Assembly: GCF_002895925.1 (NCBI RefSeq)
Contig: NZ_NWUO01000010.1
Location: 1-64,000, forward strand
Length of the DNA: 64,000 bases
Source of the DNA: Mixta theicola
GTDB taxonomy: Bacteria > Pseudomonadota > Gammaproteobacteria > Enterobacterales > Enterobacteriaceae
Direction of reading: 5' to 3'
Positions 25,502 to 35,740 of this stretch are shown here, piece after piece (position 1 is the first letter of the stretch; every line of letters begins with the position of its first letter). The notes beneath the pieces are model-generated. The model was not told the DNA's origin. It did no database searches and was given only the letters and a program-made list of their open reading frames with translations. The translations under genes and the position numbers were made by a program.

Positions 25502-26542
25502 TCAGGGCGCGGGATAGGTATAGCGACGATGAATGGTTTCCAGCTGTTCCATTAGCTCGCTGCTTAGCGTCAGCTGCCAGCTGTCAATATTGCTCTGCAG
25601 CTGCTCACACGTCGTGGCGCCCAGCAGGGTGCTGGCGACGAAAGGCTGCTGACGCACAAAGGCCAGCGCCATCTGCGCCGGATTGATACCGTGGCTGCGC
25701 GCCAGATCGACATATTCAGCTATCGCCTGCTGCGACTGCTCGCCGCTGTAACGCGTAAAGCGGCTAAACAGCGTATTACGCGCGCCGGCCGGACGCGCGC
25801 CGTTCAGGTATTTGCCGCTAAGCGTACCGAAAGCGAGGCTGGAATAGGCCAGCAGCTCGACGCCTTCGTGCTGGCTGATTTCCGCCAGGCCAACCTCAAA
25901 GCTGCGGTTTAGCAGGCTATAGGGATTCTGGATGGAAACAATCCGCGGCAGCCCATGTTTTTCCGCCAGCTGCAGATAACGCATCACGCCCCACGGCGTT
26001 TCATTCGAGACGCCGATATAACGGATCTTACCGGCGCGTACCTGTTCGGCCAGCGCCTCCAGCGTTTCCAGCAGCGTAACCGGCACGCTGGTATCGGTAT
26101 ACTGATAGCCCAGCTTGCCAAAGCAGTTAGTCTGACGCTGCGGCCAGTGAACCTGATAAAGATCGATATAATCGGTGTTCAGACGCTTCAGGCTCTCTTC
26201 CAGCGCCACGCGAATATTCTTGCGATCCAGCACCTGGACCGGGCGAATGCCAGCGTCGCTGCCGCGCGATGGCCCGGCGACTTTGGTCGCCAGCACGATC
26301 TTGTCACGATTGCCGCGCGCCTTCAGCCAGCTGCCGATATAGCTTTCGGTAAGTCCCTGCGTTTCCGGGCGTGGTGGAACGGGATACATTTCCGCGGTGT
26401 CGATCAGGTTAATGCCGCAACTAATGGCTAAATCCAACTGGGCATGAGCATCGGCTTCGCTATTCTGCTCACCAAACGTCATGGTTCCCAATCCCAGCTG
26501 GCTGACTTCCAGCGTACTGTGGGGGATACGGTGATAGTGCAT
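25502..26542 (-). CDS. tas: Tas, aldo-keto reductase
   Basis: 346 residues, the same as E. coli Tas, an NADP(H)-dependent aldo-keto reductase that can restore tyrosine prototrophy under special conditions. TIM barrel with GLGTMTFG at the start, LIDTAEMY (catalytic Tyr), KVAGPSR (catalytic Lys) and YQVHWPQR (His). GVSNETPWG and [11 protein letters not shown] lie in the cofactor-binding part. The start at 26542 (MHYHRIPHS) has AAGGAAG upstream and matches the family; a longer frame to 26593 is not needed. Last gene of the mutH-ygdQ-ygdR-tas direction group. Confidence 0.95.
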   Translation of the reverse strand: MHYHRIPHSTLEVSQLGLGTMTFGEQNSEADAHAQLDLAISCGINLIDTAEMYPVPPRPETQGLTESYIGSWLKARGNRDKIVLATKVAGPSRGSDAGIRPVQVLDRKNIRVALEESLKRLNTDYIDLYQVHWPQRQTNCFGKLGYQYTDTSVPVTLLETLEALAEQVRAGKIRYIGVSNETPWGVMRYLQLAEKHGLPRIVSIQNPYSLLNRSFEVGLAEISQHEGVELLAYSSLAFGTLSGKYLNGARPAGARNTLFSRFTRYSGEQSQQAIAEYVDLARSHGINPAQMALAFVRQQPFVASTLLGATTCEQLQSNIDSWQLTLSSELMEQLETIHRRYTYPAP

Positions 26543-26662
26543 TTGCCGGCTTCCTTTTGTCATTATGGGAGAATCTTGGCGGCACCGTTTCAAACGGCGC
26601 CATTTCGACTATAGCGGGCGCTGACGAGAGGGGGAAGAGGAGAGTTGTGGTTCAATTTATCG

Positions 26663-26698
26663 ATAAGCGCCGAGAGCTGTTGCAGAGTCGGCGCTTAT
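26663..26698. terminator. Hairpin between ygdR and tas
   Basis: Perfect 11-bp stem ATAAGCGCCGA / TCGGCGCTTAT with a 14-base loop, just downstream of ygdR on the minus strand. It lacks a strong T run, so it may attenuate read-through into tas or stabilise the mRNA end. Confidence 0.5.
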
Positions 26699-26704
26699 AT
26701 CAGA

Positions 26705-26920
26705 TTAGCGCTCAATGATGGAAGAGACCTCATCACCGTTAATTTGCATTTCATTACCGGCCTGATCGGTATATTTGACCAGCCCTGTTTCCTTATCAAT
26801 TTCTGGCTTGCCGTCGGTCATAATCATATGACCATCTTTGGTGGACATGACGTAATTGCTGCTGCAGCCGCTTAACAGCAGCATCATAGTCAGGGCAGCT
26901 ACGCTGGTTAACCGCTTCAT
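26705..26920 (-). CDS. ygdR: YgdR, small YgdI/YgdR-family lipoprotein
   Basis: 71 residues. The signal peptide ends in lipobox LSGC, and the mature part is one small SH3-like DUF903 domain ([24 protein letters not shown]). Predicted envelope lipoprotein of unknown function. A paralogue (ygdI) lies at 63686. Preceded on its strand by ygdQ and mutH. Confidence 0.93.
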   Translation of the reverse strand: MKRLTSVAALTMMLLLSGCSSNYVMSTKDGHMIMTDGKPEIDKETGLVKYTDQAGNEMQINGDEVSSIIER

Positions 26921-27024
26921 TGCCTCTATTCTCCTGGGTGGTTATTTAACTAAACAGTGTAGTAATAAAATATTTACTGCCCAGGATTAATCACAGGATT
27001 CTGAAAAAAACGCAGATAAGGAAA

Positions 27025-27044
27025 TATCCGGCCGTAGCCGGATA
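27025..27044 (-). terminator. Terminator downstream of ygdQ
   Basis: Perfect 8-bp stem TATCCGGC / GCCGGATA with a four-base loop, followed on the minus strand by TTTCCTT. It lies 15 bp beyond the ygdQ stop. Confidence 0.6.
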
Positions 27045-27058
27045 ATAACGTGCGGAAA

Positions 27059-27769
27059 TTACTGCGCGGATTTTTTGCCACGCAGCAGATTAAGACTCTC
27101 TACCGCCATTGAGAAGAACATCGCGAAATAGATATAGCCTTTCGGCACGTGGATATTGAAGCTTTCCAGAATCAGCGTAAAGCCGACCAGAATAAGGAAA
27201 GCGAGCGCCAGCATTTTCACTGAAGGATGGCGATCGACAAACTCCCCGATTCCTTTCGCCGCGAACATCATCACGGCCACCGCAATAACCACCGCCGCCA
27301 TCATAATAAACAGGTGATCGGAGAGACCAACCGCGGTAATCACCGAATCGAGACTGAAAATAATGTCCAGTACCATAATTTGCGCAATGGCCCCGACAAA
27401 GGAGTGGACGTTAGTTTTATGCTCCTCATCATTGCCTTCGATGCTTTCGTGGATCTCCGAGCTTGATTTCCACAGCAGGAACAGGCCGCCGCCGAGCAGA
27501 ATCAAATCGCGCGCGGAAAAAGGATGATCCATCAGGGTAAACAGCGGGTTGGTGAGTTTAATCACCCAGGCGATAGAGGCCAGCAGCCCCAAACGCATCA
27601 GCATGGCGCCCATCAGGCCAAGGCGGCGTGCGCTATTTTGTTGATGTTTAGGCAGTTTTGCGACAACCAGGGAGAGGAAAATAATATTATCGATGCCCAA
27701 CACAATTTCCAGTATGGTCAGCGTGCCGAGGGCCAGCCAGGCATTGGGATCTGCAATCCAGTCAAACAT
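27059..27769 (-). CDS. ygdQ: YgdQ, TerC-family membrane protein
   Basis: 236-residue inner-membrane protein with about seven hydrophobic segments; the family motif EIVLGIDNIIFL is near the N terminus and IIFSLDSVITA near the middle, both with membrane-embedded acidic residues. TerC proteins are linked to metal (manganese) export and tellurite resistance; the specific role of YgdQ is not established. Between mutH and ygdR as in E. coli. Confidence 0.92.
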   Translation of the reverse strand: MFDWIADPNAWLALGTLTILEIVLGIDNIIFLSLVVAKLPKHQQNSARRLGLMGAMLMRLGLLASIAWVIKLTNPLFTLMDHPFSARDLILLGGGLFLLWKSSSEIHESIEGNDEEHKTNVHSFVGAIAQIMVLDIIFSLDSVITAVGLSDHLFIMMAAVVIAVAVMMFAAKGIGEFVDRHPSVKMLALAFLILVGFTLILESFNIHVPKGYIYFAMFFSMAVESLNLLRGKKSAQ

Positions 27770-27836
27770 TGTAACATTGCATCCTAAACGAAAATTAAAC
27801 GATGATTATACGCATCGCTTCACGGACTGGACAATG

Positions 27837-28520
27837 TTAAAGCAAAAAATGGCGCGCCAGCAGCGGGGCGGTAAAGCTCTTTTTCAGATAAAAGCCGCGC
27901 GGCAACGTCATAATCGGCTGGCCATATTCGCCGATGCCTTCAGTTAACGCCTTGCTGTTGGCCGCTTTGGGGCGGATCTGCAACACTTCGCCGTGGCGGG
28001 CAGTGATGCGATCCACCTGGCCTAATACGATCATATCCATCAGCTCTTCCCAGTCGCGCTGCAGCAGCTCCTCTTCCTGCGGCGTCGGGCTCCACAGCAG
28101 CGGCGCGCCAACGCGTCGCGTCGCCAAAGGAAGGGCACGATCGCCTTCCACCGGCATCCACAGAACCCGCGCCAGCTTATGACGTACGTGGCTGTTTTCC
28201 CAGGTAACGCCGCTATTGCCGGTCAGCGGCGCGACGCAAACGAAAGTGGTTTCCAGCGGTCGGCCCTGCGCATCAACCGGGATCGTTTTTAGCTCCACGC
28301 CAAGGTGGGCAAAATCACGTTCAGGCTTGCTGCCAGCGCTGGCGCCCAGATGCATCTCCAGCAGCATGCCGACCCAGCCTTTATCGCGGCGTAAATCCGC
28401 AGGCGCGGCGATACCGGCCTGCTGCGCCAGTTCGCCCAGCGTATAGCCAGCCAGCGCCTGCGCGCGCGCCAGTAAGGTCGCCTCATCCGGCGGCGGCGTG
28501 GTTAGAAAACGAGGCTCCAT
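27837..28520 (-). CDS. mutH: MutH, mismatch-repair endonuclease
   Basis: 227 residues. MutH nicks the unmethylated strand at hemimethylated GATC sites when activated by MutL. The catalytic D-X6-E-X-K motif is Asp69, Glu76, Lys78 ([11 protein letters not shown]). Presence of MutH implies Dam methylation in this organism. First gene of the minus-strand group and divergent from rppH across a DnaA-box-rich spacer. Confidence 0.96.
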   Translation of the reverse strand: MEPRFLTTPPPDEATLLARAQALAGYTLGELAQQAGIAAPADLRRDKGWVGMLLEMHLGASAGSKPERDFAHLGVELKTIPVDAQGRPLETTFVCVAPLTGNSGVTWENSHVRHKLARVLWMPVEGDRALPLATRRVGAPLLWSPTPQEEELLQRDWEELMDMIVLGQVDRITARHGEVLQIRPKAANSKALTEGIGEYGQPIMTLPRGFYLKKSFTAPLLARHFLL

Positions 28521-29205
28521 CTCTCCCTCATTGATTGGTTAAAAAATAACCACCCGTGACGGGCAGCTTATTAGCGGCCAGGCGGACATAAAAACGGGGG
28601 AATAATAGCATGATAAATCTTAAGATTTTATTTGGCCGCGTTAGCGGCGGCTCAAATCGCGTCGGCGTTTTACCCACATTGTCACCGGCAATGAACAGGA
28701 TCTTACACCCAGTTATCCACAGAAACATGGGATAACTCAGCTTTTTCTCCCATACTGTTTCCATTTACAGCCTTGACGCAGGGCCTTTTTACTGGGCGCA
28801 GCCATTTTGTGCATAACTTTATGGCATATTCTGTGGATAAAATCAGCGGTGTGCGATCTTTCGCCAGTAAAGGATCCTTGCGGGTATAAACAGTGCGATT
28901 AGGGTCAGAATAGCCGCTAATAATGAGGATAAGCTTTTTAAAATAAATGGGTTACGCATACTTGTCCCGCAAAGGATCGCGGCGGCTGTTGCTGCTTTTC
29001 CCACGCGGTTACCATGTTCTGCACAAAGCTATCCACAGAAAAAGTGAATAAAATTACCATTTTTCGCCGACCGCTGTTTATAACTATGTTGAAATCTGTG
29101 AGTTATCCCCCTGTTATGCGTTATTCACAGCCGCAAGCAGTGGTTTACCGCCTGTAAGGAGTATGAAACAATCACTCTATCTGAATTTCAGTTTGAGGTA
29201 GTCCC
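28521..29205. other. DARS2-like DnaA-box-rich region between mutH and rppH
   Basis: 685 bp with no supported gene. It contains two exact DnaA boxes, TTATCCACA at 28713-28721 and its complement at 28832-28840, plus near matches at 28808-28816 (TTATGCACA, minus), 29029-29037 (CTATCCACA) and 29121-29129 (TTATTCACA). In E. coli DARS2, which regenerates ATP-DnaA from ADP-DnaA, occupies exactly the mutH-rppH (ygdP) interval. Position and boxes together support the call; IHF and Fis sites were not resolved by eye. It also holds the mutH and rppH promoters. Confidence 0.8.
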
Positions 29206-29733
29206 GTGATCGACGATGATGGCTACCGCCCAAATGTTGGTATTGTAATTTGTAACAGACAGGGACAGGTATTGTGGGCCCGGCGTTTCGGACAGCACTC
29301 CTGGCAGTTTCCTCAGGGCGGGATTAATCCCGGAGAAACGGCGGAACAGGCCATGTACCGCGAACTCTTTGAAGAAGTCGGCTTGCACCGTAAAGATGTG
29401 CGCCTGCTCGCCTCTACCCGAAACTGGTTACGTTATAAGTTGCCAAAACGTTTGGTGCGTTGGGACACGAAGCCGGTATGTATCGGCCAGAAACAGAAGT
29501 GGTTTCTTCTGCAGTTGATGTGCAATGACGCCGATATCAACATGCAAACCAGCAGCACTCCGGAATTTGACGGCTGGCGCTGGGTCAGCTTTTGGTATCC
29601 GGTTCGTCAGGTTGTCTCCTTTAAACGCGACGTTTACCGCCGCGTGATGAAAGAGTTTGCCGCTGTGGTCATGCCATTGCAGGAGAGTGCAACGCAGCGT
29701 AATACGCCTGCTTATCGACGGAAGAGAGGTTAA
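29206..29733 (+). CDS. rppH: RppH, RNA pyrophosphohydrolase
   Basis: 175-residue Nudix hydrolase that removes pyrophosphate from 5'-triphosphate mRNAs and starts RNase E-dependent decay. The Nudix box [20 protein letters not shown] follows WQFPQG. The start is GTG at 29206 (MIDDDGYRP), as in E. coli, with GAGGT upstream. ptsP follows after 12 bp, so they are likely co-transcribed. Confidence 0.97.
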   Translation: MIDDDGYRPNVGIVICNRQGQVLWARRFGQHSWQFPQGGINPGETAEQAMYRELFEEVGLHRKDVRLLASTRNWLRYKLPKRLVRWDTKPVCIGQKQKWFLLQLMCNDADINMQTSSTPEFDGWRWVSFWYPVRQVVSFKRDVYRRVMKEFAAVVMPLQESATQRNTPAYRRKRG

Positions 29734-29745
29734 GCCACGCTGATG

Positions 29746-31992
29746 ATGCTGACTCAGTTGCGTGAGATTGTAGAGAAAGTGGCGGGCGCACCGCGCCTCG
29801 AAGAAGCGCTGGAAATCCTGGTTAACGAAATCTGTTTCGCCATGGAAACTGAAGTGTGCTCCATTTATCTCGCCGATCACGATCGTCGTTGCTATTACCT
29901 GATGGCGACGCGCGGACTGAAAAAGCCGCGCGGTAAGATCGTCACGCTGGCCTTTGATCAAGGCATCGTCGGGCTGGTTGGACGGCTGGCGGAACCGATC
30001 AACCTGGCCGATGCGCAAAGCCACCCCAGCTTTAAATATATCCCTGCGGTTAAAGAAGAACGTTTCCGATCCTTCCTCGGCGTGCCGATTATTACCCGAC
30101 GCCAGCTACTGGGCGTGCTGGTGGTGCAGCAGCGCGAGCATCGCCAGTTTGATGAAAGTGAAGAGTCCTTCCTGGTCACGCTCGCCACTCAGCTGGCCAC
30201 GCTAATTACCCAATCTCAGGTTAGCCAGCTGTTTGGCCATTTCCGCCAAAAACGCGTGCGTGCGCTGGCGGCGGCACCCGGCGTGGCGGTTGCGCCCGGC
30301 TGGGTCGATGCCACGCAGCCCTCGCTGGAGCATGTTTTCGCCGCCTCGACGCTGGATGTAGGGCGCGAGCGTGAACGGCTGTCGCAGGCGATGAGCGAGG
30401 CGGGCAACGAGTTTCGTCGCTTTAGCAAACGCTTCAGCGCCAGCGTGCAGAAAGAGAGCGCGGCGATTTTCGATCTTTACTCTCACCTGTTAACCGATGC
30501 GCGGCTTAAACAGGATCTGTTTGCCGAGATCGACAGCGGATCGGTGGCGGAGTGGGCGGTGAAGAAGGTGATCGAGAAATTCGCCGCTCAGTTCGCCAGC
30601 CTGCAGGACACCTATTTGCGCGAGCGCGCGGGCGATCTGCGCGTGCTGGGGCAACGGCTGCTGTTTCACCTTGATGATACGCTGCAGGGCACCAACGCCT
30701 GGCCGGAACGTTTTGTCCTGGTGGCGGATGAGCTAACGGCGACCACGCTGGCGGAGCTGCCGCAGGAGCGGCTGGCTGGCGTCGTAGTGCGTGACGGCGC
30801 GGCCAACTCTCATGCGGCGATTTTGGTGCGGGCGATGGGCATCCCAACGGTGATGGGCGCGGATATTCTGCCTGAGCTGTTAAATAAGCGCTTACTGATC
30901 GTTGATGGCTATCGCGGCGAATTGCTGATCGATCCGGAGCCGGTGCTGATCCAAGAATATCAGCAGCTGGTCAGCGAAGAAAATGAGCTGAGCCGGCTGG
31001 CTGAAGATGACGTTGAGCAGATCGCCCGGCTAAAAAGCGGCGAGCGCATTCAGGTGATGCTGAACGCGGGCCTGAGCGCTGAACATGAGCAGACGATGGG
31101 TAACTGGGTGGACGGCATTGGCCTCTACCGTACTGAAATCCCGTTTATGCTGCAAAACGGCTTCCCCTCAGAAGAGGAGCAGGTCGCGCAGTATCAGGGT
31201 ATGCTGCAGCTGTTTCTGAACAAGCCGGTAACCCTGCGTACGCTGGATATTGGCGCGGACAAACAGCTGCCCTACATGCCCATCAGCGAAGAGAACCCCT
31301 GCCTGGGCTGGCGCGGCATCCGCCTGACGCTCGATCAGCCGGAGATTTTTCTGGTGCAGGTGCGCGCCATGCTGCGCGCCAACGCCGCCAGCGGCAACCT
31401 CAGCATTCTGCTGCCGATGATCACCAGCATTGATGAAATTGACGAAGCGCGTCGCCTGATCGATCGGGCCGGGAAAGAAGTGGAAGAGATGCTCGGCTAC
31501 GCCATTCCCAAACCGCGCATCGGCATTATGATCGAAGTGCCCTCAATGCTGTTTATGATCTCTCATCTGGCTGCGCGCGTTGACTTTATTTCGGTCGGCA
31601 CGAACGATCTGACGCAGTACCTGCTGGCGGTGGATCGCAACAATACCCGCGTGGCCAACCTGTATGATTCGCTGCATCCGGCGATGCTCAAAGCGCTGAA
31701 GTCGATTGCCGAATCCGCGCGCGAAGCGCAGGTCGAACTCTGCCTGTGCGGTGAAATGGCGGGCGATCCGATGTGCGTGGCGTTGCTGATTGGGCTCGGT
31801 TATTACCATTTGAGCATGAACGGAAAAAACGTGCCGCGGGTAAAATATCTGCTGCGGCACATCGACCGCGAAGAGGCGCTTCTGCTTTCCGAACGCAGCC
31901 TGCAGGCGCAAACCGCGACCGAAGTGCGGCATCAGGTCGCCGCCTTTATGGAGCGGCGCGGTTTAGGCGGGCTGATCCGCGGCGGCCGTTAA
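29746..31992 (+). CDS. ptsP: PtsP, enzyme I of the nitrogen PTS
   Basis: 748 residues, identical in length to E. coli PtsP. An N-terminal GAF domain (about 1-150) senses nitrogen status (glutamine/2-oxoglutarate). Next comes the phosphohistidine domain with the active His in DGAANSHAAI (about residue 356), then the PEP-binding TIM barrel ending in LCGEMAGDP. It phosphorylates NPr (PtsO), then PtsN, controlling potassium and stress responses. ATG at 29746 matches the E. coli start; the ATG one codon earlier is equally possible. Confidence 0.95.
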   Translation: MLTQLREIVEKVAGAPRLEEALEILVNEICFAMETEVCSIYLADHDRRCYYLMATRGLKKPRGKIVTLAFDQGIVGLVGRLAEPINLADAQSHPSFKYIPAVKEERFRSFLGVPIITRRQLLGVLVVQQREHRQFDESEESFLVTLATQLATLITQSQVSQLFGHFRQKRVRALAAAPGVAVAPGWVDATQPSLEHVFAASTLDVGRERERLSQAMSEAGNEFRRFSKRFSASVQKESAAIFDLYSHLLTDARLKQDLFAEIDSGSVAEWAVKKVIEKFAAQFASLQDTYLRERAGDLRVLGQRLLFHLDDTLQGTNAWPERFVLVADELTATTLAELPQERLAGVVVRDGAANSHAAILVRAMGIPTVMGADILPELLNKRLLIVDGYRGELLIDPEPVLIQEYQQLVSEENELSRLAEDDVEQIARLKSGERIQVMLNAGLSAEHEQTMGNWVDGIGLYRTEIPFMLQNGFPSEEEQVAQYQGMLQLFLNKPVTLRTLDIGADKQLPYMPISEENPCLGWRGIRLTLDQPEIFLVQVRAMLRANAASGNLSILLPMITSIDEIDEARRLIDRAGKEVEEMLGYAIPKPRIGIMIEVPSMLFMISHLAARVDFISVGTNDLTQYLLAVDRNNTRVANLYDSLHPAMLKALKSIAESAREAQVELCLCGEMAGDPMCVALLIGLGYYHLSMNGKNVPRVKYLLRHIDREEALLLSERSLQAQTATEVRHQVAAFMERRGLGGLIRGGR

Positions 31993-32154
31993 GGTATTTA
32001 TCCGCGTTTACATTTCGATGAGCCAGCCAGAAAACGGCTATGTTATCATGCCTGGCCGGTTTTTCCTGGCTGAGAGGCGCTGCGTGTTACGCAGTGCGCA
32101 AGGAGTGAACTATCCATCGTCCAGCCTGTGGACGGATGACATTAATGGTGAAAG

Positions 32155-33030
32155 ATGAATAGCTATCTGGCTTTCCCTCAATTCGATCCGGTGATTTTCT
32201 CCATCGGGCCTGTCTCCCTGCACTGGTACGGCCTGATGTATCTGGTTGGGTTTATTTTTGCTATGTGGCTGGCGGTAAGACGGGCCAACAAGCCCGGCAG
32301 CGGCTGGAAAAAAGAGGAAGTGGAAAACCTGCTGTATGCGGGCTTCCTTGGCGTGTTCCTTGGCGGTCGCATTGGCTACGTGCTGTTTTACAACCTGCCG
32401 CTGTTCCTGGATAACCCGCTTTACCTGTTTAAAGTCTGGGATGGCGGCATGTCGTTCCACGGCGGGCTGATTGGCGTAATCGTGGTGATGCTGTGGTTTG
32501 CCCATCGTACCAAACGCCACTTCTTCCAGGTCGCTGACTTTATTGCGCCGCTGATCCCGTTCGGACTGGGCGCGGGCCGTCTTGGTAACTTTATTAATGG
32601 TGAACTTTGGGGCCGCGTCGCGCCGAATTTTTCCTGGGCGATGCTGTTTCCCGGCTCGCGCAGCGAAGATGTGGCGCTGGTCGCCACGCACCCTGAGTGG
32701 CAATCGCTGCTGGCGACATACGGCGTGCTGCCGCGCCATCCTTCACAGCTGTATGAGCTGGCGCTGGAAGGCGTGGTGCTGTTTACCATTCTGAACCTGT
32801 TTATCCGCAAGCCGCGCCCGATGGGCAGCGTTTCCGGCCTGTTCCTGATTGGCTACGGCACGTTCCGCATTATCGTGGAATTCTTCCGGCAGCCCGATGC
32901 CCAGCTGGGCCTGTTTAGCGGCATCAGCATGGGACAAATTTTGTCGGTACCGATGATTCTGGCCGGCATCATCATGATGATTTGGGCGTACCGTCGTCGC
33001 CCGCAGCTACAAACAGGTGAACAGAAATGA
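32155..33030 (+). CDS. lgt: Prolipoprotein diacylglyceryl transferase
   Basis: First step of lipoprotein maturation: transfers diacylglycerol from phosphatidylglycerol to the lipobox cysteine. 291 residues with seven membrane segments; the conserved HGGLIGV (catalytic-region His) and the Lgt signature [14 protein letters not shown] are present. ATG at 32155 follows a GGTGAA site. The lgt stop overlaps the thyA start (ATGA), the usual coupling. The 160 bp before it contain no gene. Confidence 0.96.
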   Translation: MNSYLAFPQFDPVIFSIGPVSLHWYGLMYLVGFIFAMWLAVRRANKPGSGWKKEEVENLLYAGFLGVFLGGRIGYVLFYNLPLFLDNPLYLFKVWDGGMSFHGGLIGVIVVMLWFAHRTKRHFFQVADFIAPLIPFGLGAGRLGNFINGELWGRVAPNFSWAMLFPGSRSEDVALVATHPEWQSLLATYGVLPRHPSQLYELALEGVVLFTILNLFIRKPRPMGSVSGLFLIGYGTFRIIVEFFRQPDAQLGLFSGISMGQILSVPMILAGIIMMIWAYRRRPQLQTGEQK

Positions 33031-33821
33031 AGCAGTATCTGGCATTAATGGAAAAAGTGCTGAACGAGGGCACGCCGAAAAACGATCGCACCGGCACCGG
33101 CACGCTGTCGATTTTCGGCCACCAGATGCGTTTCAATCTGCAGGAAGGCTTTCCGCTGGTGACCACCAAGCGCTGCCATCTGCGCTCGATTATTCATGAG
33201 CTGCTGTGGTTCCTGAACGGTGACACCAACATCGCCTATCTGAAAGAAAATAACGTCTCGATTTGGGACGAGTGGGCCGATGAACATGGCGATCTCGGAC
33301 CGGTATATGGCAAACAGTGGCGCAGCTGGGGCGCGGCTGACGGTCGTCAAATCGACCAGTTGGCTAAGGTGCTGGAGCAGCTGAAAAACGATCCCGACTC
33401 GCGGCGGATTATCGTTTCAGCGTGGAACGTTGGCGAGCTGGATGAGATGGCGCTGGCGCCGTGCCACGCTTTCTTCCAGTTCTACGTGGCGGACGGCAGG
33501 CTCTCCTGCCAGCTCTATCAGCGCTCCTGCGATGTATTCCTCGGCCTGCCGTTTAATATCGCCAGCTATGCGCTGCTGGTGCATATGATGGCGCAGCAGT
33601 GCGATCTGGAACCGGGTGATTTTGTCTGGACCGGCGGCGATACGCACCTTTACAGCAACCATCTGGAGCAGGCGCGGCTGCAGCTGACCCGCGAACCGCG
33701 CCCGCAGCCGACGCTGGTCATCAAACGCAAGCCCGCCTCGCTGTTTGATTACCGTTTCGAAGACTTTGAAATCGAAGGCTACGATCCGCATCCCGCCATT
33801 AAGGCGCCGGTGGCGATATAA
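33027..33821 (+). CDS. thyA: Thymidylate synthase
   Basis: 264 residues, as in E. coli. Methylates dUMP to dTMP with methylene-tetrahydrofolate. The catalytic Cys146 is in [30 protein letters not shown] forms the substrate site. Translationally coupled to lgt. Its 3' end overlaps the convergent ddpF-like gene by 23 bp with no terminator visible between them. Confidence 0.97.
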   Translation: MKQYLALMEKVLNEGTPKNDRTGTGTLSIFGHQMRFNLQEGFPLVTTKRCHLRSIIHELLWFLNGDTNIAYLKENNVSIWDEWADEHGDLGPVYGKQWRSWGAADGRQIDQLAKVLEQLKNDPDSRRIIVSAWNVGELDEMALAPCHAFFQFYVADGRLSCQLYQRSCDVFLGLPFNIASYALLVHMMAQQCDLEPGDFVWTGGDTHLYSNHLEQARLQLTREPRPQPTLVIKRKPASLFDYRFEDFEIEGYDPHPAIKAPVAI

Positions 33822-34761
33822 CCCCGGCCCGCCAGCAGCGCACCCCCGCGCCGCTGGCGTCCATCCTTAACGACTGAGGCTGGCGGCAGCCCTCTACCGC
33901 CAGCGGGCAGCGGTCGTGAAAAAAGCAGCCCTGCGGCAGCCGTCGATTCCCCGGCAGTTCGCCCTTGTTGTCTGCTATCTCTTCTTCCAGCGATCGATCG
34001 ACGCGCGGCACCGAATCCAGCAGCAGACGAGTATAGGGATGACGCGGCTGCGTTAATACCTGCTCCGTCGCCCCCAGCTCCACAATCTGTCCCAGATACA
34101 TCACCGCCACCCGATCGCTCATATGGCGCACCACCGACACGTTATGCGAAATCAGCACATAGGTTAGCTGGCGCTCACGCTGTAGCTTAACCAACAGATT
34201 GAGGATTTGCGCCTGCACGGAAATATCCAGCGCCGATGTCGGCTCATCCAGCACGATAATATCGGGCTGCGCCGAAAGCGCGCGGGCGATGGCGATACGC
34301 TGTCGCTGCCCGCCGGAAAAGGCGTGCGGCAAACGGTCAAGATATTCCGGGCGAATGCCGGTCAGCAACGCCAGCGACTGCGCCAGTTCGCGGCGCTGCG
34401 CCTCGCTGTTATGTTTCTGAATCCATACCGGCTCGGTAATAATGCGCCATACCGGCAGGCGCGGATCGAGCGAGGAGAGCGGATCCTGAAACACCATCTG
34501 CATACCGCTGCCCAGCCACGAGTTGGGGTTGTATGCGCGATGACATGCGCCGCTGGCGGGTTTGATCATGCCCATCAGCAGCTGCGCCAGCGTGCTTTTA
34601 CCGCAGCCTGATTCGCCGACGATGCCCAGCGTTTCACCGCGGGCAATCTGCAAATCCAGACCGTTTAGCGCATGAACGCGTTCGGTGACCTTGCCGCGCC
34701 AGTTGGTGCGCGCCGGGAAATTAACGTGAACGTTGTCCAGCTCCAGCAATATTTCAGACAT
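33799..34761 (-). CDS. ddpF: Dipeptide ABC transporter ATPase (DdpF-like)
   Basis: 320 residues. Walker [10 protein letters not shown], signature FSGGQRQR, Walker [13 protein letters not shown] and the Opp/Dpp C-terminal cysteine motif [11 protein letters not shown], which in this subfamily binds an Fe-S cluster or stabilises the fold. Second ATPase of the ddp-type operon, energising import of D-Ala-D-Ala or related peptides. The start at 34761 ([11 protein letters not shown]) overlaps the upstream ATPase gene by 8 bp; a longer in-frame start at 34851 is rejected. Confidence 0.88.
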   Translation of the reverse strand: MSEILLELDNVHVNFPARTNWRGKVTERVHALNGLDLQIARGETLGIVGESGCGKSTLAQLLMGMIKPASGACHRAYNPNSWLGSGMQMVFQDPLSSLDPRLPVWRIITEPVWIQKHNSEAQRRELAQSLALLTGIRPEYLDRLPHAFSGGQRQRIAIARALSAQPDIIVLDEPTSALDISVQAQILNLLVKLQRERQLTYVLISHNVSVVRHMSDRVAVMYLGQIVELGATEQVLTQPRHPYTRLLLDSVPRVDRSLEEEIADNKGELPGNRRLPQGCFFHDRCPLAVEGCRQPQSLRMDASGAGVRCWRAGVISPPAP

Positions 34762-35740
34762 GGCGTTGCTCCAGTTGCGGATGCCAGCAGGCGGCCAGCC
34801 GGGCGTCGGTGCCGCACGGGCTAAGTAAGGGCGCCTGCCGACAGCGTTCATCGGCGGCGAAGCAGCGTTCGCGGAAGGCGCAGCCGACGGGCAGCTGCGT
34901 CAGGTTCGGCACCGTGCCGGGAATGGCGGGCAGCTCGGCGCGCGGGGCGCTGGCCTCTGGCGCGCAGCGCAGCAGCCCAACGGAATAGGGATGCGCCGGT
35001 TGGGCAATCACCTGCTGCGTGGCGCCGCTTTCGATCACTGCCCCGGCGTACATGACATACAGGCGATCGCACAGCTGTGAAACCACCGCCATATCGTGGC
35101 TGATAAACAGGACGGCAGTGCCGCTGGCGCGCGCCTTTTGCTTCAGCAGGCGCAACACCTGGCGCTGCACGGTTACATCCAGCGCCGTGGTGGGCTCATC
35201 GGCGATAATCAGCTCCGGCTCGCAGGAGAAGGCCAGCGCAATCATCACCCGCTGGCGCATACCGCCGGACAGCTCAAAGGGATAGCGCCGCATCACCTGC
35301 GGCGCATCGGCAATCTGCATTTCCGTCAGCAGCGCGATCGCCTTTTGCCGCGCCTCGCGGACGGAAAGTGGCCGGTGCTGACGAATCACCTCGATCATCA
35401 GCTGACCGATACGGCGCGTTGGATTCAGGGCGGTCATCGGCTCCTGAAAAATCATCGCCACCTTTGCGCCGCGCAGCTGGCGCATCTGCTTTTCGCTGGC
35501 GTTAATTGCGTCCTGACCCAACAGCCGCACGCTGCCGCCGTTAATACGATAGCTATCGTTAGGCAGCAGGCGCATCGCCAGCATCGCGGTAACCGATTTG
35601 CCAGAGCCGGATTCGCCCACCACGCCAACAATTTCGCCACGATGAATCGTCATCGATACGCGATTGAGCGCATGGATCTCGCCCTGAAAAATGGGAAAGC
35701 TGAGCTGTAAATCGTCAATGACTAACAGGGGTTCGTTCAT
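34754..35740 (-). CDS. ddpD: Dipeptide ABC transporter ATPase (DdpD-like)
   Basis: 328 residues with Walker A GESGSGKS, signature LSGGMRQR, Walker B LIIADEPTTALD and the C-terminal GCAFRERCFAA oligopeptide-transporter motif. It forms a heterodimeric motor with the DdpF-like protein. Its start overlaps the ddpC stop by one base (TAATG), so translation is coupled. Confidence 0.88.
   Translation of the reverse strand: MNEPLLVIDDLQLSFPIFQGEIHALNRVSMTIHRGEIVGVVGESGSGKSVTAMLAMRLLPNDSYRINGGSVRLLGQDAINASEKQMRQLRGAKVAMIFQEPMTALNPTRRIGQLMIEVIRQHRPLSVREARQKAIALLTEMQIADAPQVMRRYPFELSGGMRQRVMIALAFSCEPELIIADEPTTALDVTVQRQVLRLLKQKARASGTAVLFISHDMAVVSQLCDRLYVMYAGAVIESGATQQVIAQPAHPYSVGLLRCAPEASAPRAELPAIPGTVPNLTQLPVGCAFRERCFAADERCRQAPLLSPCGTDARLAACWHPQLEQRHV

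Noticed and set aside
25458-25686. C-terminal extension of LplT beyond 25457
   Set aside because: Out-of-frame reading after the one-base shift; low-complexity Arg/Ser/Ala sequence antisense to tas.
28528-28764. 78-residue minus-strand open frame upstream of mutH
   Set aside because: No RBS or protein features; it crosses a DnaA box in the DARS2-like region.
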